Position numbers and translations under genes: made by a program
Assembly: GCF_029338335.1 (NCBI RefSeq)
Contig: NZ_CP119796.1
DNA: 64,000 nucleotides
From: Halomontanus rarus
GTDB lineage: Archaea; Halobacteriota; Halobacteria; Halobacteriales; Natrialbaceae
Strand: one strand, 5' to 3'
Notes under the pieces: generated by a model
What the model was told of the DNA's origin: nothing
Database searches by the model: none
The model's input: the letters and a program-made list of their open reading frames with translations, nothing else
Part shown: positions 8,589 through 16,981 of the stretch, piece after piece
Layout of the letters: every line of letters starts with the position of its first letter
Numbering within the stretch: position 1 is the stretch's first letter

Positions 8589-9626
8589 TCAATACTGGTT
8601 CTCGAAACGGAGGTCGGCGTGCGCGTACGAGTAGACGTTGATCCCCGATTCGTCGCAGTGTGACTCGAGATCGACCGGCGGAACGGACGGTTGCGCACCC
8701 GATTCCGTCTCGAGATGTTTACAAAACGAAACGGAGACGTCCTGTTCGACACCGTTTTCTGCGACGTCGACGACCACCGCCAGATCCGGATCGTCGTAGT
8801 CCGGTTTGATGACGTAGTCGCCCGGTGTGAACGGGTTTTCGGCGAACTCGAGGTTCGTGTGCTTGTACGTGTAGAGCTTGATATCCTGATCGTCGCAGTA
8901 GGACGCGAGTTTTGCGGGGTGGATCTCCCGCCAGTTTCCGGGACCGCCGTCGAGCATGTTCGGAAACGCGACGCTGACCGCTTCGCCGTCCATCGTCTGT
9001 CCGTAGAGGCTGACGTCCTTTTCCGGTGGAACGACTTCGACGACGACCGCAACCGATCCATCGTCGTCGCCCGTTTTCACCACTCTATCTCCGGGTTTGA
9101 ACGGATTCTGAGGCTTTTGATTCATGTGGGCCGTGTTCGGCCCCAGATCCTGTAATTCGTTCATCGGACGAGCGGCGAGGTGTGCGAGTTTCTCGGGTTC
9201 CTCGCCCGAATACGCCTCCTGTGTCTCGACCTTGGAAGCGAGCGTCTCGGTGCGCTCCCAGCCAAGGAGGATGAGCGCGTCCTCGTTGTCGCGGTGCCAG
9301 ACCATCACGACGATGTCGTCGTCCGGGTCGTTCGCGAGGACGTTCGCGGGCCGGAACGCGGAGACGTCCCTCGAGGTTTTCACGTCGACCTCGTAGCCGA
9401 AGACCTCGAAGTCGTGACCGGAGAAGCTCTCGGGATTACACCGACGAATCGCTTCCTCGTTTTCCCACTCCCACATCTCGACGGGGAGGTACTCGCGACA
9501 GAATTGCTCGAACGCGAGTTCGCCGAGATTCCCGATCCGTTTAACGTCCAGTTCGTCTGCACCCTGAATGACCGCCTGATGGTGGGATCGTTCTCTGTCG
9601 ATTTCGTCCGGCGTATAGAGATACAT
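8589..9626 (-). CDS. PD-(D/E)xK nuclease-like protein with a duplicated C-terminal domain
   Basis: A 345-residue acidic protein. The N-terminal domain (about 1-150) has GNLGELAFEQFCREYLP, then FSGHDFEVFGYEVDVKTSR, which fits a restriction-endonuclease-like core (Glu; then D...ExDxK). The C-terminal part holds two clear copies of a domain of about 75 residues. Copy 1 starts NPFKPGDRVVKTGDDDGSVA and ends IKLYTYKHTNLEFA. Copy 2 starts NPFTPGDYVIKPDYDDPDLA and ends INVYSYAHADLRFENQY. Nuclease activity is inferred from the motif only; the repeat function is unknown. It stands alone, with an AT-rich promoter region at about 9630-9660. A defence role is possible but unproven. Confidence 0.6.
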   Translation of the reverse strand: MYLYTPDEIDRERSHHQAVIQGADELDVKRIGNLGELAFEQFCREYLPVEMWEWENEEAIRRCNPESFSGHDFEVFGYEVDVKTSRDVSAFRPANVLANDPDDDIVVMVWHRDNEDALILLGWERTETLASKVETQEAYSGEEPEKLAHLAARPMNELQDLGPNTAHMNQKPQNPFKPGDRVVKTGDDDGSVAVVVEVVPPEKDVSLYGQTMDGEAVSVAFPNMLDGGPGNWREIHPAKLASYCDDQDIKLYTYKHTNLEFAENPFTPGDYVIKPDYDDPDLAVVVDVAENGVEQDVSVSFCKHLETESGAQPSVPPVDLESHCDESGINVYSYAHADLRFENQY

Positions 9627-9770
9627 TACACCCAGATTGTCTTTTCGTGTGATAAGTATTCCGTACTGGTTAGTGCCAGTGGTTACGGACGCTTACGACC
9701 CGGTTCGAGAGTGCGTGATCGTTCACAGTAACTCTATACTCGAGGCAGGGTTCGAACCGGGAAGTTAGCA

Positions 9771-9780
9771 GTAGATATAA
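9771..9780 (+). promoter_or_regulatory. TATA-like box of leader/CPxCG module, copy A
   Basis: The box tagatataag (9770-9779 region) is matched base for base by the box at 24141-24150 upstream of copy C, and is spaced the same (34-35 nt) from the conserved ggaagycac segment. Predicted transcription start is about 9798. Confidence 0.55.
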
Positions 9781-9797
9781 GTCGGCATAGGTCAACA

Positions 9798-10004
9798 ATC
9801 AGAACGGAAGCCACTCTCCGAGACAGGGGGCGTTCTCGAAATGCCCCGGGTGCGTGGACACCCGAGACTGGCTTCCAAGCCGCAAGGCTACGAAGCCATG
9901 ATTGCATACATTCTGCCGGGACATAAACATCCCGCACGACGACCGAACCAGTTGCACCGACCGGCGTCTACGACTCGCGACGGCGAGCGGAGGCGGCGGT
10001 GACG
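9798..10004 (+). ncRNA. Candidate structured leader RNA, copy A
   Basis: Shared with 20735-20955 and 24168-24393. Hairpins seen: H1 GGGGCGT (9827-9833) with ATGCCCC (9841-9847). H2 GGGTG (9848-9852) with CACCC (9859-9863). H3 GGCTTC (9870-9875) with GAAGCC (9892-9897), enclosing AGCC-GCAA-GGCT (9878-9889), a GNRA tetraloop. H4 CGGGA (9917-9921) with TCCCG (9930-9934). H5 CTCGC-GACG-GCGAG (9974-9987). Compared with copy C, H4 swaps A-T for G-C and H3 swaps A-T for G-C, while pairing is kept. The leader ends at the ATG of a CPxCG microprotein. It may be a cis-regulatory leader or an RNA with its own role. Confidence 0.6.
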
Positions 10005-10217
10005 ATGGCCGTCGACGACGGTCGCGAGAACGGTGGGAGCGACGGCGACGAGAGCGGTAATAGCGACCGCACCGACGCGACGCCATCCACCTCGTCGCTC
10101 CCACCGTGCCCGCGCTGTGGCACGCCGATCACGATGACGACCGCGACCGGCCCGGATAGCGCGGTCGCCAAACCCTGCGGGTGTCGCGTCCCGCCGACGG
10201 CGCTCGAGTTCGAGTAG
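10005..10217 (+). CDS. CPxCG zinc-ribbon microprotein A
   Basis: A 70-residue protein with an acidic, Gly/Ser/Asp-rich tail (residues 1-33), then CPRCGTPITM (Cys35, Cys38) and KPCGCRVPP (Cys58, Cys60). The spacing is C-x2-C-x19-C-x-C, identical to the protein at 24394-24534. It probably binds one zinc ion. Such small haloarchaeal zinc-finger proteins are generally regulatory, but no function can be assigned here. I prefer the ATG at 10005 over the GTG at 9999 because it aligns with the start of copy C. It directly follows the structured leader. Note the tandem gaac/gttc simple repeats just after the stop (10205-10260). Confidence 0.72.
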   Translation: MAVDDGRENGGSDGDESGNSDRTDATPSTSSLPPCPRCGTPITMTTATGPDSAVAKPCGCRVPPTALEFE

Positions 10218-10457
10218 GTGGGGATTCGGGTCGAACCCGAACTCGAACACGAACTCGACCCGTTCCGTTCTCGCTTCGAGCACTCGAGCCGTCGGAGCGC
10301 CTCTCCCGCGTCGACGGACTGACGGGTGGTCACGGCGGCCGACGAGTTTCTGCCGCGGATTCGACCAGTGAGTCGGATACGCCGGACCATCTCGGACGGT
10401 CCTACGAACCACGAACGGAGACAACCGACGGATGGGGAACCGAAACCGAGTAGCGGG

Positions 10458-11591
10458 CTACTCCGCTGTGGCGTCCAGAAGCACCGAAGCGAGGTCCGAA
10501 ACGAGGGCGGGTACGTCGCCGGGACGCTTCCCGTCCTCGTTCGGTGCCGTTTGGAGTAGCTCGAACCCGGACGCGAACCGATCCGGATACCGTTCGGCGA
10601 TCCGGTCGAGAAGGGTATCCCGCCGCACTTCGGTGTCTGCGTCGTGATGGTAATTCAGACTGGTCGCGACGGTGGACGCGAGTGCGACGTCTCGAGCTGC
10701 GGTCTCGACGAGGCCGTCAGCAACGGCTGGGTTCGGTGTCCCGTCGACGCCGAGCGCGGACCGAGCCGCGGTGTTCACGACTGCACTGGCGAGGTCGTAG
10801 AAGAGCGATCGGGCTCGGGATCGGACCGTCGGATCGGATTCGCGGTCGCAGAGTGCGAGGACGCGTTCGACGGCACTGTGCAATTGTCGGGCGGAGAGGG
10901 AGTGCGTCCAGTATTCGGCGCCGCGGGTGAGGACGCCGAGCGCCGTCTGTTTGACAGTCACGTCCGGATCCTCGACTGCGCCGATCAACGTCGAGAAGTA
11001 CGGAAGACCATCGTGTCGCTTCCCGAATCGTTCGAGTTGACCGACCGTCCCGATCGCGTCACCCCGAACGCGCGGATCGTCGTCGTCGACGTACGCGACG
11101 ATCGCTTTCGTCGGGACGTCGAGTCTCGTCGTCGGGGAACTACTGAGGAGAAAGAGCGCCTTCATCGCGCCCGGACGGGCCGGCTCGAGCGGGAGTGCGC
11201 CACGCAACGCTCCGGCCTCGTCGGCGAGATCGGTCGGCTGGTGCTTCGCGATCCACGCCAGAAGCTCGGCGCTCCGTCGCAGTTCAGTCTCGGTCACTGA
11301 CTGCGGGTTCCGGTCGTCCACCCCGAACCGGAAACTGGAGGCGAGGTGTCCGTCGTCCGCGACTCCCTCCTCGAGCGTGTTGACGTGTGCTTCGATATCG
11401 AACACGCCGGCCGAGGCGATTCGATGGAGCGTCGCGGTGGCGTATCCGCTCGCAACCCCGCCGTCGGTGAGATCGACGAGTACTGGAGCGTACTCGGCTA
11501 CGGCGTCCGGATCGTCCCCGGCGACGTGATACAGGTCGGCGGCCGCCGAACGCCGTTCGGCAGGGTCGTCGGAGACGAGCCGGTCACGCAT
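10458..11591 (-). CDS. HEAT-like repeat protein
   Basis: A 377-residue all-helical, soluble protein. Repeated helix pairs with the D-x-x-x-R pattern of HEAT/adaptin repeats are visible: SDDPAERRSAAADLYHVA, YVDDDDPRVRGDAIGTVGQL, AVEDPDVTVKQTALGVLTRG and CDRESDPTVRSRARSLFYDL. Such proteins act as binding scaffolds. I start at the ATG at 11591 (MRDRLVSDD), 8 nt inside the end of the upstream gene, because the longer frame runs through that gene. It forms a translationally coupled pair with the 125-residue protein upstream. Partner and role unknown. Confidence 0.72.
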   Translation of the reverse strand: MRDRLVSDDPAERRSAAADLYHVAGDDPDAVAEYAPVLVDLTDGGVASGYATATLHRIASAGVFDIEAHVNTLEEGVADDGHLASSFRFGVDDRNPQSVTETELRRSAELLAWIAKHQPTDLADEAGALRGALPLEPARPGAMKALFLLSSSPTTRLDVPTKAIVAYVDDDDPRVRGDAIGTVGQLERFGKRHDGLPYFSTLIGAVEDPDVTVKQTALGVLTRGAEYWTHSLSARQLHSAVERVLALCDRESDPTVRSRARSLFYDLASAVVNTAARSALGVDGTPNPAVADGLVETAARDVALASTVATSLNYHHDADTEVRRDTLLDRIAERYPDRFASGFELLQTAPNEDGKRPGDVPALVSDLASVLLDATAE

Positions 11592-11961
11592 CGTATCCGA
11601 CTCCCGGAAACCCGTAGTGGCGGCGGATGTAGTCGACGACGTCGACACCCCTGTTCTCGCCACCGGTGACGGTCTCGACCAGCAGCAACCGGTCGTCGAC
11701 GCGGACGAACAACCGTCCCGTCCCCACGCGAGACGAATCGATCACCGAGACGACGAGCGCTCGATCGACCGCATCGCCAAGGCGTTCGACGACCCTCGTT
11801 GCCTTCTCGACGTCGATTCCGTGGTACTGGCTGGCAATCGTATCGTCACGAGTGACGATGGACGCCCAAGATGCCTTCCACTCGTCGATCGCGTCGTGAA
11901 CGACAGCGTCCAGTTCCGAGTCAGCGATTTCGACCGTGAGGTACGTCATCGGATCACCCAT
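11584..11961 (-). CDS. Small protein coupled to the HEAT-like protein, unknown
   Basis: A 125-residue protein, MTYLTVEIADSELDAVVHDA at the start (Met5 may be the true start), with a central segment ATRVVERLGDAVDRALVVSV and a beta-rich part RLFVRVDDRLLLVETVTGGE. There are no membrane segments. Its 3' end overlaps the start of the HEAT-like gene by 8 nt, so the two are almost certainly co-expressed and may form a complex. I do not recognise the family. Confidence 0.7.
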   Translation of the reverse strand: MGDPMTYLTVEIADSELDAVVHDAIDEWKASWASIVTRDDTIASQYHGIDVEKATRVVERLGDAVDRALVVSVIDSSRVGTGRLFVRVDDRLLLVETVTGGENRGVDVVDYIRRHYGFPGVGYDA

Positions 11962-12061
11962 ACGATTTCAACTAATTTCGCGGACGTATACGTTTGGAAT
12001 TTCTGCCGTCTCGGTTACTCCCCTCTCACAGAACTCGCGCACGTGATCCGCTAAAGCGTAC

Positions 12062-13357
12062 TCAGACCAGCTGGACGAGAACGACCATCGCCGTCCACAG
12101 GAGTGCGCCGCCGACCGCGTATCGATTCAGGCGGGGGCCCTCGTGTCGACGCCTCACACCCGCCGCGAGTAACCCGACGGCGACGGCGAGCACGAGTCGG
12201 TGGAGAACGACTTCGATCGGTAACACGGCGATGTTCAGGTACGAGTACTCGAGCAGGACGGCCGTTCCGAACCCGACGGTCCCGAGGAGGAATCCCTCGG
12301 TCCGTCGCAGCCGCCGGCCGAACGTGTACGCCGAGAGCGGCACCCCGACGACCAGAAACGAGTACAGGATCGGCGTCACCACGAACCGGTGGATCGGCAC
12401 GAACCGTTCCGCGACGATGCCGCCCGCTCGAACCCCCAGTACGACGAGCAACAGCGCGGAAAACAACGCGAGACGGTAGTGATTGCGCTTCGTCCCCTCC
12501 GAGGCCCAGTGGCGCATCCGGGCCAGAAACCGCCTCGAGACCGACGCGATCGCGGTCAGAACCCGCCTCGAGACCGACGCCGTCGCCAGTCCGAGCATCG
12601 AACTAACGAGGGTCAGCCTGACGACTGTCGTCCAGCCGTCGGCGTCGTACGTGTTCCCGTTGTAGTAGTACTCCCGACCGACCTCGGAGACGAACGACTG
12701 CTCCATGAAGTCGAGTTCGACCTGCACCTGCGCCTCCTCGAGGCCGTCGACGGTGTGCGTGAGGACGAACCAGTCCCAGTGTTCCGAGTGCGCCTGGACG
12801 GCCGTCCAGTTCTCGCGCTGTTCGGGTGGTTCGAACACGCGGAGGTGGTACTGTTTGCCGAAGTAGTCGCCGAAGTGGAGCTGGTAGGACTGCGGAATCC
12901 ACGTTCCGGATTCCTCGCCGTCGAACTGGACGTACGTGTACCGGTCCGCCCCGTAGGCGTCCTTCCAGGCGACTCGCGTTCGGTTGAGGATCGGGCCGCG
13001 GGTTTCGTTGGTCGCGGCCTCGTCCTCGAGTTCGGTCTCGTTGGTCTCGTTTCCGACGGTGAACTCGGGCGGGTCCTCGAACTCCGTGCCGACCTGCGTT
13101 CGCAGGAAGAACCGCACCCAGACGTGGTCCCCGTAGAAGACCACGTTGATCGATCCCCGCGGATTCTCGAAGGACGGTTCCGCCGCTACGTACGGCCAGA
13201 TTTCCGTCCCGTCGTCCCCGACCTCGACGAACTCGCGTTCCTCGCCCGACGGCGCGTCGAGCGGACTCGAGACGCTCGGAATCGACAGCGCGATGGCGAC
13301 GACGATCAGCGCCCCGGCGAGCCAGACGAGGACGAGTCGTTCCGTTCGGGACACCAC
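12062..13357 (-). CDS. Membrane protein with large extracytoplasmic domain, unknown
   Basis: A 431-residue protein with one N-terminal transmembrane helix (LVLVWLAGALIVVAIALSI), an exported domain of about 200 residues with several N-x-S/T sites (NETNETELE, NRTR, ENWT) that could be N-glycosylated, and five or six helices in the last 180 residues. The loop after the second helix holds a tandem duplication of about 30 bp (12530-12590 region), giving SVSRRVLTAIASVSRRFL. It stands between the HEAT-like pair and a K+ channel gene on the same strand. Function unknown. Confidence 0.72.
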   Translation of the reverse strand: MVSRTERLVLVWLAGALIVVAIALSIPSVSSPLDAPSGEEREFVEVGDDGTEIWPYVAAEPSFENPRGSINVVFYGDHVWVRFFLRTQVGTEFEDPPEFTVGNETNETELEDEAATNETRGPILNRTRVAWKDAYGADRYTYVQFDGEESGTWIPQSYQLHFGDYFGKQYHLRVFEPPEQRENWTAVQAHSEHWDWFVLTHTVDGLEEAQVQVELDFMEQSFVSEVGREYYYNGNTYDADGWTTVVRLTLVSSMLGLATASVSRRVLTAIASVSRRFLARMRHWASEGTKRNHYRLALFSALLLVVLGVRAGGIVAERFVPIHRFVVTPILYSFLVVGVPLSAYTFGRRLRRTEGFLLGTVGFGTAVLLEYSYLNIAVLPIEVVLHRLVLAVAVGLLAAGVRRRHEGPRLNRYAVGGALLWTAMVVLVQLV

Positions 13358-13422
13358 GCGTGCTAGTTTGTCATTGAGTCACATGAATACGAGGACGCAG
13401 ACGGCGATCGTCGACCGTCGAA

Positions 13423-14262
13423 CTACTCGGGGGAGTCGAATTCCTGGTAGATGACGTGTCCGCACGCCTTGCAGTGTGAGGCGTCCTGGTCGTGGGAGGA
13501 CAGCCCGCAGTTCGGACAGGTGACGTCGATCTTCTCCCTCCGGGTCCACTCGCGGACGATCCCGCTGGCTTGCCACGGAATGAGGACGATGCCGGCCAGG
13601 ATCGACGCCACCGTGACCCACCGCCCTGCGGTCGTGACCGGCACGATGTCGCCGAACCCGACGGTCGAGAGTGCCACCACGACGTAGTAGAATGCGTCGC
13701 CGTACGTGCCGACGCCGGAATTGGCGGCGTGCTCTACGCTGTAGAACGTGCCAGCGGAGACGAAGAGGAGCACCAGCACCGTCAACAGCAGTTTCAGCGC
13801 CCGCAGGGCGTTGTCCGAGACGGTTCCGAAGAAGAACTCCGCGTCCTGCGTGAAGCGGTAGAACCGGAGGACTCGAACGACCCGGACCGCGCGGAGGAAG
13901 CCGATGCTGGCGACCGTCGCGGACCCCGGCCAGACGACCACGAGGAGCGTCGGCAGGATCGCGAGCAGGTCGACCATCGTGTAGAGGTTGCGAAACTCCG
14001 CGACCCGATCCTCGGCCCCGTACAGGCGCAGGACGTACTCACCGAGGAAGACGGCGGCGATCGCGACCTCGGCGTTCCAGAGGGCGGCCTGGACGCCCGG
14101 GGAGAGCGGATACGTTTCCGCGACGAAGACGGCGACGAACACGAGGTTCAACGCTAACAGCGCGATATCGATCGTCTTCCCCAACGGCGTCCGGTGATCC
14201 AGCAGGTAGAAGCGCACGGCCTCTCGAGCGTCGCGACCCCGGTGCGGCGATTCGGTCGTCAT
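13423..14262 (-). CDS. Voltage-gated-type potassium channel with zinc-ribbon tail
   Basis: A 279-residue six-helix channel. The S4-like voltage sensor is RAVRVVRVLRFYRF, with Arg at roughly every third position. The pore loop YYVVVALSTVGFGDIVPV has the K+ selectivity sequence TVGFGD. After S6 a short cytoplasmic tail ends in a C-x2-C...C-x2-C zinc ribbon (CPNCGLSSHDQDASHCKACG). By family it conducts K+ across the cytoplasmic membrane, relevant in a cell that accumulates KCl. The zinc ribbon may serve assembly or sensing. The gene is 65 nt upstream of the preceding membrane-protein gene on the same strand. Confidence 0.92.
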   Translation of the reverse strand: MTTESPHRGRDAREAVRFYLLDHRTPLGKTIDIALLALNLVFVAVFVAETYPLSPGVQAALWNAEVAIAAVFLGEYVLRLYGAEDRVAEFRNLYTMVDLLAILPTLLVVVWPGSATVASIGFLRAVRVVRVLRFYRFTQDAEFFFGTVSDNALRALKLLLTVLVLLFVSAGTFYSVEHAANSGVGTYGDAFYYVVVALSTVGFGDIVPVTTAGRWVTVASILAGIVLIPWQASGIVREWTRREKIDVTCPNCGLSSHDQDASHCKACGHVIYQEFDSPE

Positions 14263-14377
14263 TCGACGGTGTCACTCGGCGAGCGAGGTACGTAGTCCCT
14301 CGGATCCTAGTACGAAACCTCGAGTCGCCGCCGCCGGCACGGCAATTAAGACGAATCGGACCGAACCACCGCGACGT

Positions 14378-14559
14378 ATGGCAGAGGCATGGATTCCGCT
14401 CGAGTGTGTCGACTGCGGAGAACAGTGGGAGAGCACCCCGTCGGACCTTCCCGCTCCGGGACCGAGTTCACCTGCGACCACTGCGAGTCCCAACGCCCGG
14501 TCTCCGAGTTCGTGAAGACTCAGCGGGGATTCGAGATTCTGACGGAGTTCCACGCCTAG
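14378..14559 (+). pseudogene. Small zinc-ribbon gene with a -1 frameshift (DUF7836-like)
   Basis: From the ATG at 14378 the frame reads MAEAWIPLECVDCGEQWEST, then PSDLPAPG, but then drifts to a premature stop. Shifting by one base at about 14458-14462 (ctccgggaccgag) restores TEFTCDHCESQRPVSEF and a C-terminus ending EILTEFHA, with a TAG at 14559. The repaired protein has 60 residues and two CxxC knuckles (CVDC, CDHC). The span of 182 nt is one base short of 61 codons. Either a real inactivation or a sequencing error; the codons on both sides look intact, which suggests a recent event. Confidence 0.65.
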
Positions 14560-14684
14560 TGCGGGCTCGAGCGGGGGCGACGTTCGAGTCGGCGCGGGTC
14601 CGCCGGGAGTCGTCGAGACGGCGTTTCACGTGCACCGGTTGCGGTCGCGACGAGGAACCGGACTCGGTTCGACCCGGCCCCGAT

Positions 14685-16706
14685 TCACTCCGGCTCCGCG
14701 TAGTCGAGGCTGAACGTCTTCGCTTCGCCGGGTTGGGCGGCCAGTACCTCGGCCGCTCGAGTCGGCGACCGGAAGGTGGCGGATCCGGCGTAGGGCATCG
14801 CGTAGATCGCCTCGACGGACGCGCCGGCGTCGGCGTCGGCCGCCAGTTCGACTCCATCCCCGCCCACGCCGAGGAACCGGTCGCGCTCGAGCCCGTGACA
14901 GATGGCGAGGGAGTCCGTCGACGCGACGACGCCGACGTCCGCCGGCGCGCTCGCGGTGCCGTTTCGGTCGACGACGGACGGGAGGGCGGACGGCTCCGCG
15001 AGATCGGCGCCGCGTATCCAGAGGTCGAAGCGAGCGGAGGGAGCGACACTCTCGCGCTCCTCGAACGATGCCAGCCGGTCGACCAGCTCGACGTGATCGG
15101 GGTGGCGGAGCCCCTGGAGCGACGCCTCCGCCTCGCCGGTGACCGGAATCTCGAGGCGCGTCGATTCCCCCGGCGGTAACGCCGTACGGTCACTCACTCG
15201 ACCGAGGCTGACGTCCTCGAGCGGCGCGTCCTCGCGAGCGAACGCCGCGGCTTCCCGCTCGCTCACGTAGGCCTCGGGTTCGCAGGGCATCACGAACGCG
15301 GACCGCAGGTCGGCCCCGGCCCCGTCTTCGACCGTCTCGACGCGGCACTCGATGGACCCGTCCGAGAGGAGGCGGGCGCGATCCAGCCCGCGGAAGACGG
15401 TCGCCCGGTCGGTCGCGGCGCTGCCGTCGGGGTACTCGCCGTCGGCGTACCCGCCGAAGTCCCCGACGTACTCCCACTCGCCGCCGGCGGTTCGCACGGA
15501 CAGTCGGTGGTCGTGAAGGCCGAATCCGTCGCCGAGCAGCCAGAGGTCGAACGCCTCGTCCGCCTCGAATCCGGCGCTGGCGTCGAGAGTCGCCAGCCAC
15601 GAGTACAGGAAGCGGTCGCGGGCGACGGTCAGGGTATTGATCGAGTCGCCGTCGAGTTCGGCGCCGGCGACGTTCGGAACGAACGGATCGAATCCGCTCT
15701 CGGTCGGCACGTACCTGTTCCGAATGTACCAACCCAGACCGGCCGCCCCGGCCTCGAGCGAGGCTCGCAGGTTCATTCGCATCGCCTGCTTGCTCGGGGT
15801 GTGGTTCGGGTTGATGGTGTGGCACTGTCCGAGGTAGAACACCGGACGGTCCCCGAGGCCGGTCCGCACGTTCGAGACGAGACTTCGAACGGCGTCGTTG
15901 GCCGGTTCGGGTCCGACGTCCTTCTCGTACCAGCCCCGATAGAAGTCGGCGAACCCGAAGTCCGGCTCGCTGTCTCGCTCGCGGAGGTCCCGCGCGAGCG
16001 ATTCGAACACCTCGGGTCGCTTCGAGTCCACGATGTACGGAAAGTGGACGAACAGCCCGACGTCGAGCGCGTCGTTCGCTTCCTCGATCGCCCGCTTCTG
16101 GGCGGCGAATATCTCCGGGCCGAACGCGAGCAGGTTGTCGACCGCCTCCCCGTTCCACTCGCCGCCTTCCACCCACTGACCCATCACCGGCGCCTCCTGC
16201 CAGAGGACGATCCGCCCGGTATCGAACAGTTCGCCGTGAACGCGCGCCACCGACCGGAGCCGCTCGAGGTGGGCCTCGCGGGCGTCGTCGTCGGTCACGA
16301 ACTCCTCGGCGGGGAGGTCGTGCAGCAGGCCGACGTTGAGCCAGACGTCCAGATCGAACTCGCTCGCGGCGGTCAACAGCGGTCGCAGGTTCTCGTCTAG
16401 GGGGTCCTCGCTCGAGTGAGTCTTCACGAGCACGACCGCGAGGTCGTGACGGCGCGCGAACGCGAACAGGTTATTTCGGATGGCGTCGTCCCCCCACAGG
16501 CCGCCGCCGAGCCAGAGGAAGTCCTCCCGACGCTCCGGGTCGTCCGCCGGGGGCGAGTCGTCGTCCGACCGCCGCTCGAGGACCGGCGGACGGGCCACGC
16601 AGCCGGCCAGCAGCCCGACGCCGAGGCTGCTCGCTGTACCGAGGTAGCTGCGACGCGAGAAGCGGTGATCGTCGGTGCTCGTCTCGTGTGCGGAGGTATC
16701 GACCAT
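14685..16706 (-). CDS. Tat-exported lipoprotein with glycosidase-like barrel, unknown
   Basis: A 673-residue protein. The signal FSRRSYLGTASSLGVGLLAGC carries a twin-Arg motif and a lipobox Cys near residue 36, so it is probably exported folded and anchored outside. The region about 60-370 alternates strands and helices as in a TIM barrel (DVWLNVGLLHDL, RIVLWQEAPVMG, VGLFVHFPYIV, RPVFYLGQCHTINPN, AAGLGWYIRNRY), resembling bacterial endoglycosidase or GH-like domains. Residues 380-670 are beta-rich, including GDGFGLHDHRLSVRT, and may bind sugar. The catalytic residues are not certain. It is monocistronic. Confidence 0.65.
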   Translation of the reverse strand: MVDTSAHETSTDDHRFSRRSYLGTASSLGVGLLAGCVARPPVLERRSDDDSPPADDPERREDFLWLGGGLWGDDAIRNNLFAFARRHDLAVVLVKTHSSEDPLDENLRPLLTAASEFDLDVWLNVGLLHDLPAEEFVTDDDAREAHLERLRSVARVHGELFDTGRIVLWQEAPVMGQWVEGGEWNGEAVDNLLAFGPEIFAAQKRAIEEANDALDVGLFVHFPYIVDSKRPEVFESLARDLRERDSEPDFGFADFYRGWYEKDVGPEPANDAVRSLVSNVRTGLGDRPVFYLGQCHTINPNHTPSKQAMRMNLRASLEAGAAGLGWYIRNRYVPTESGFDPFVPNVAGAELDGDSINTLTVARDRFLYSWLATLDASAGFEADEAFDLWLLGDGFGLHDHRLSVRTAGGEWEYVGDFGGYADGEYPDGSAATDRATVFRGLDRARLLSDGSIECRVETVEDGAGADLRSAFVMPCEPEAYVSEREAAAFAREDAPLEDVSLGRVSDRTALPPGESTRLEIPVTGEAEASLQGLRHPDHVELVDRLASFEERESVAPSARFDLWIRGADLAEPSALPSVVDRNGTASAPADVGVVASTDSLAICHGLERDRFLGVGGDGVELAADADAGASVEAIYAMPYAGSATFRSPTRAAEVLAAQPGEAKTFSLDYAEPE

Positions 16707-16944
16707 GGGTGTTCTTGTGGTTGGAACGTCGCGGGATCGGACGTCCCGGAGAGAAGCAGGCGTACTATCGAGGTCGTCCGGTTTAACGATTAGCCCGGCA
16801 ACGGTTCTCCGGTGTCTGCCGGTTCGTGAACGCGCAGCGAGTCCGCTGGACGCGTTCCAGTTTCCGGTCGAGTCGTCGTGTCCCGACCGATATCCAGTCG
16901 ATGGAACGGGCGGTTCGGAACGGTTTCGTCGATTCGTTCCGAAC

Positions 16945-16962
16945 GGAATATTTATTTATTCC
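16945..16962 (+). promoter_or_regulatory. Palindromic promoter element before the GIDE-like pair
   Basis: GGAATA (16945-16950), TTTATT, TATTCC (16957-16962): a perfect 6-bp inverted repeat whose centre is an AT-rich TATA-like sequence, 20-37 nt upstream of the ATG at 16982. Its position suits a TATA box for a leaderless transcript, and the symmetry suggests that a dimeric factor could bind over it. Confidence 0.45.
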
Positions 16963-16981
16963 AATTAAACACCACTGACAC

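Noticed and set aside
9740..9765. gggttcgaaccggg as a tRNA T-loop
   Set aside because: No acceptor, D or anticodon arms are found around it.
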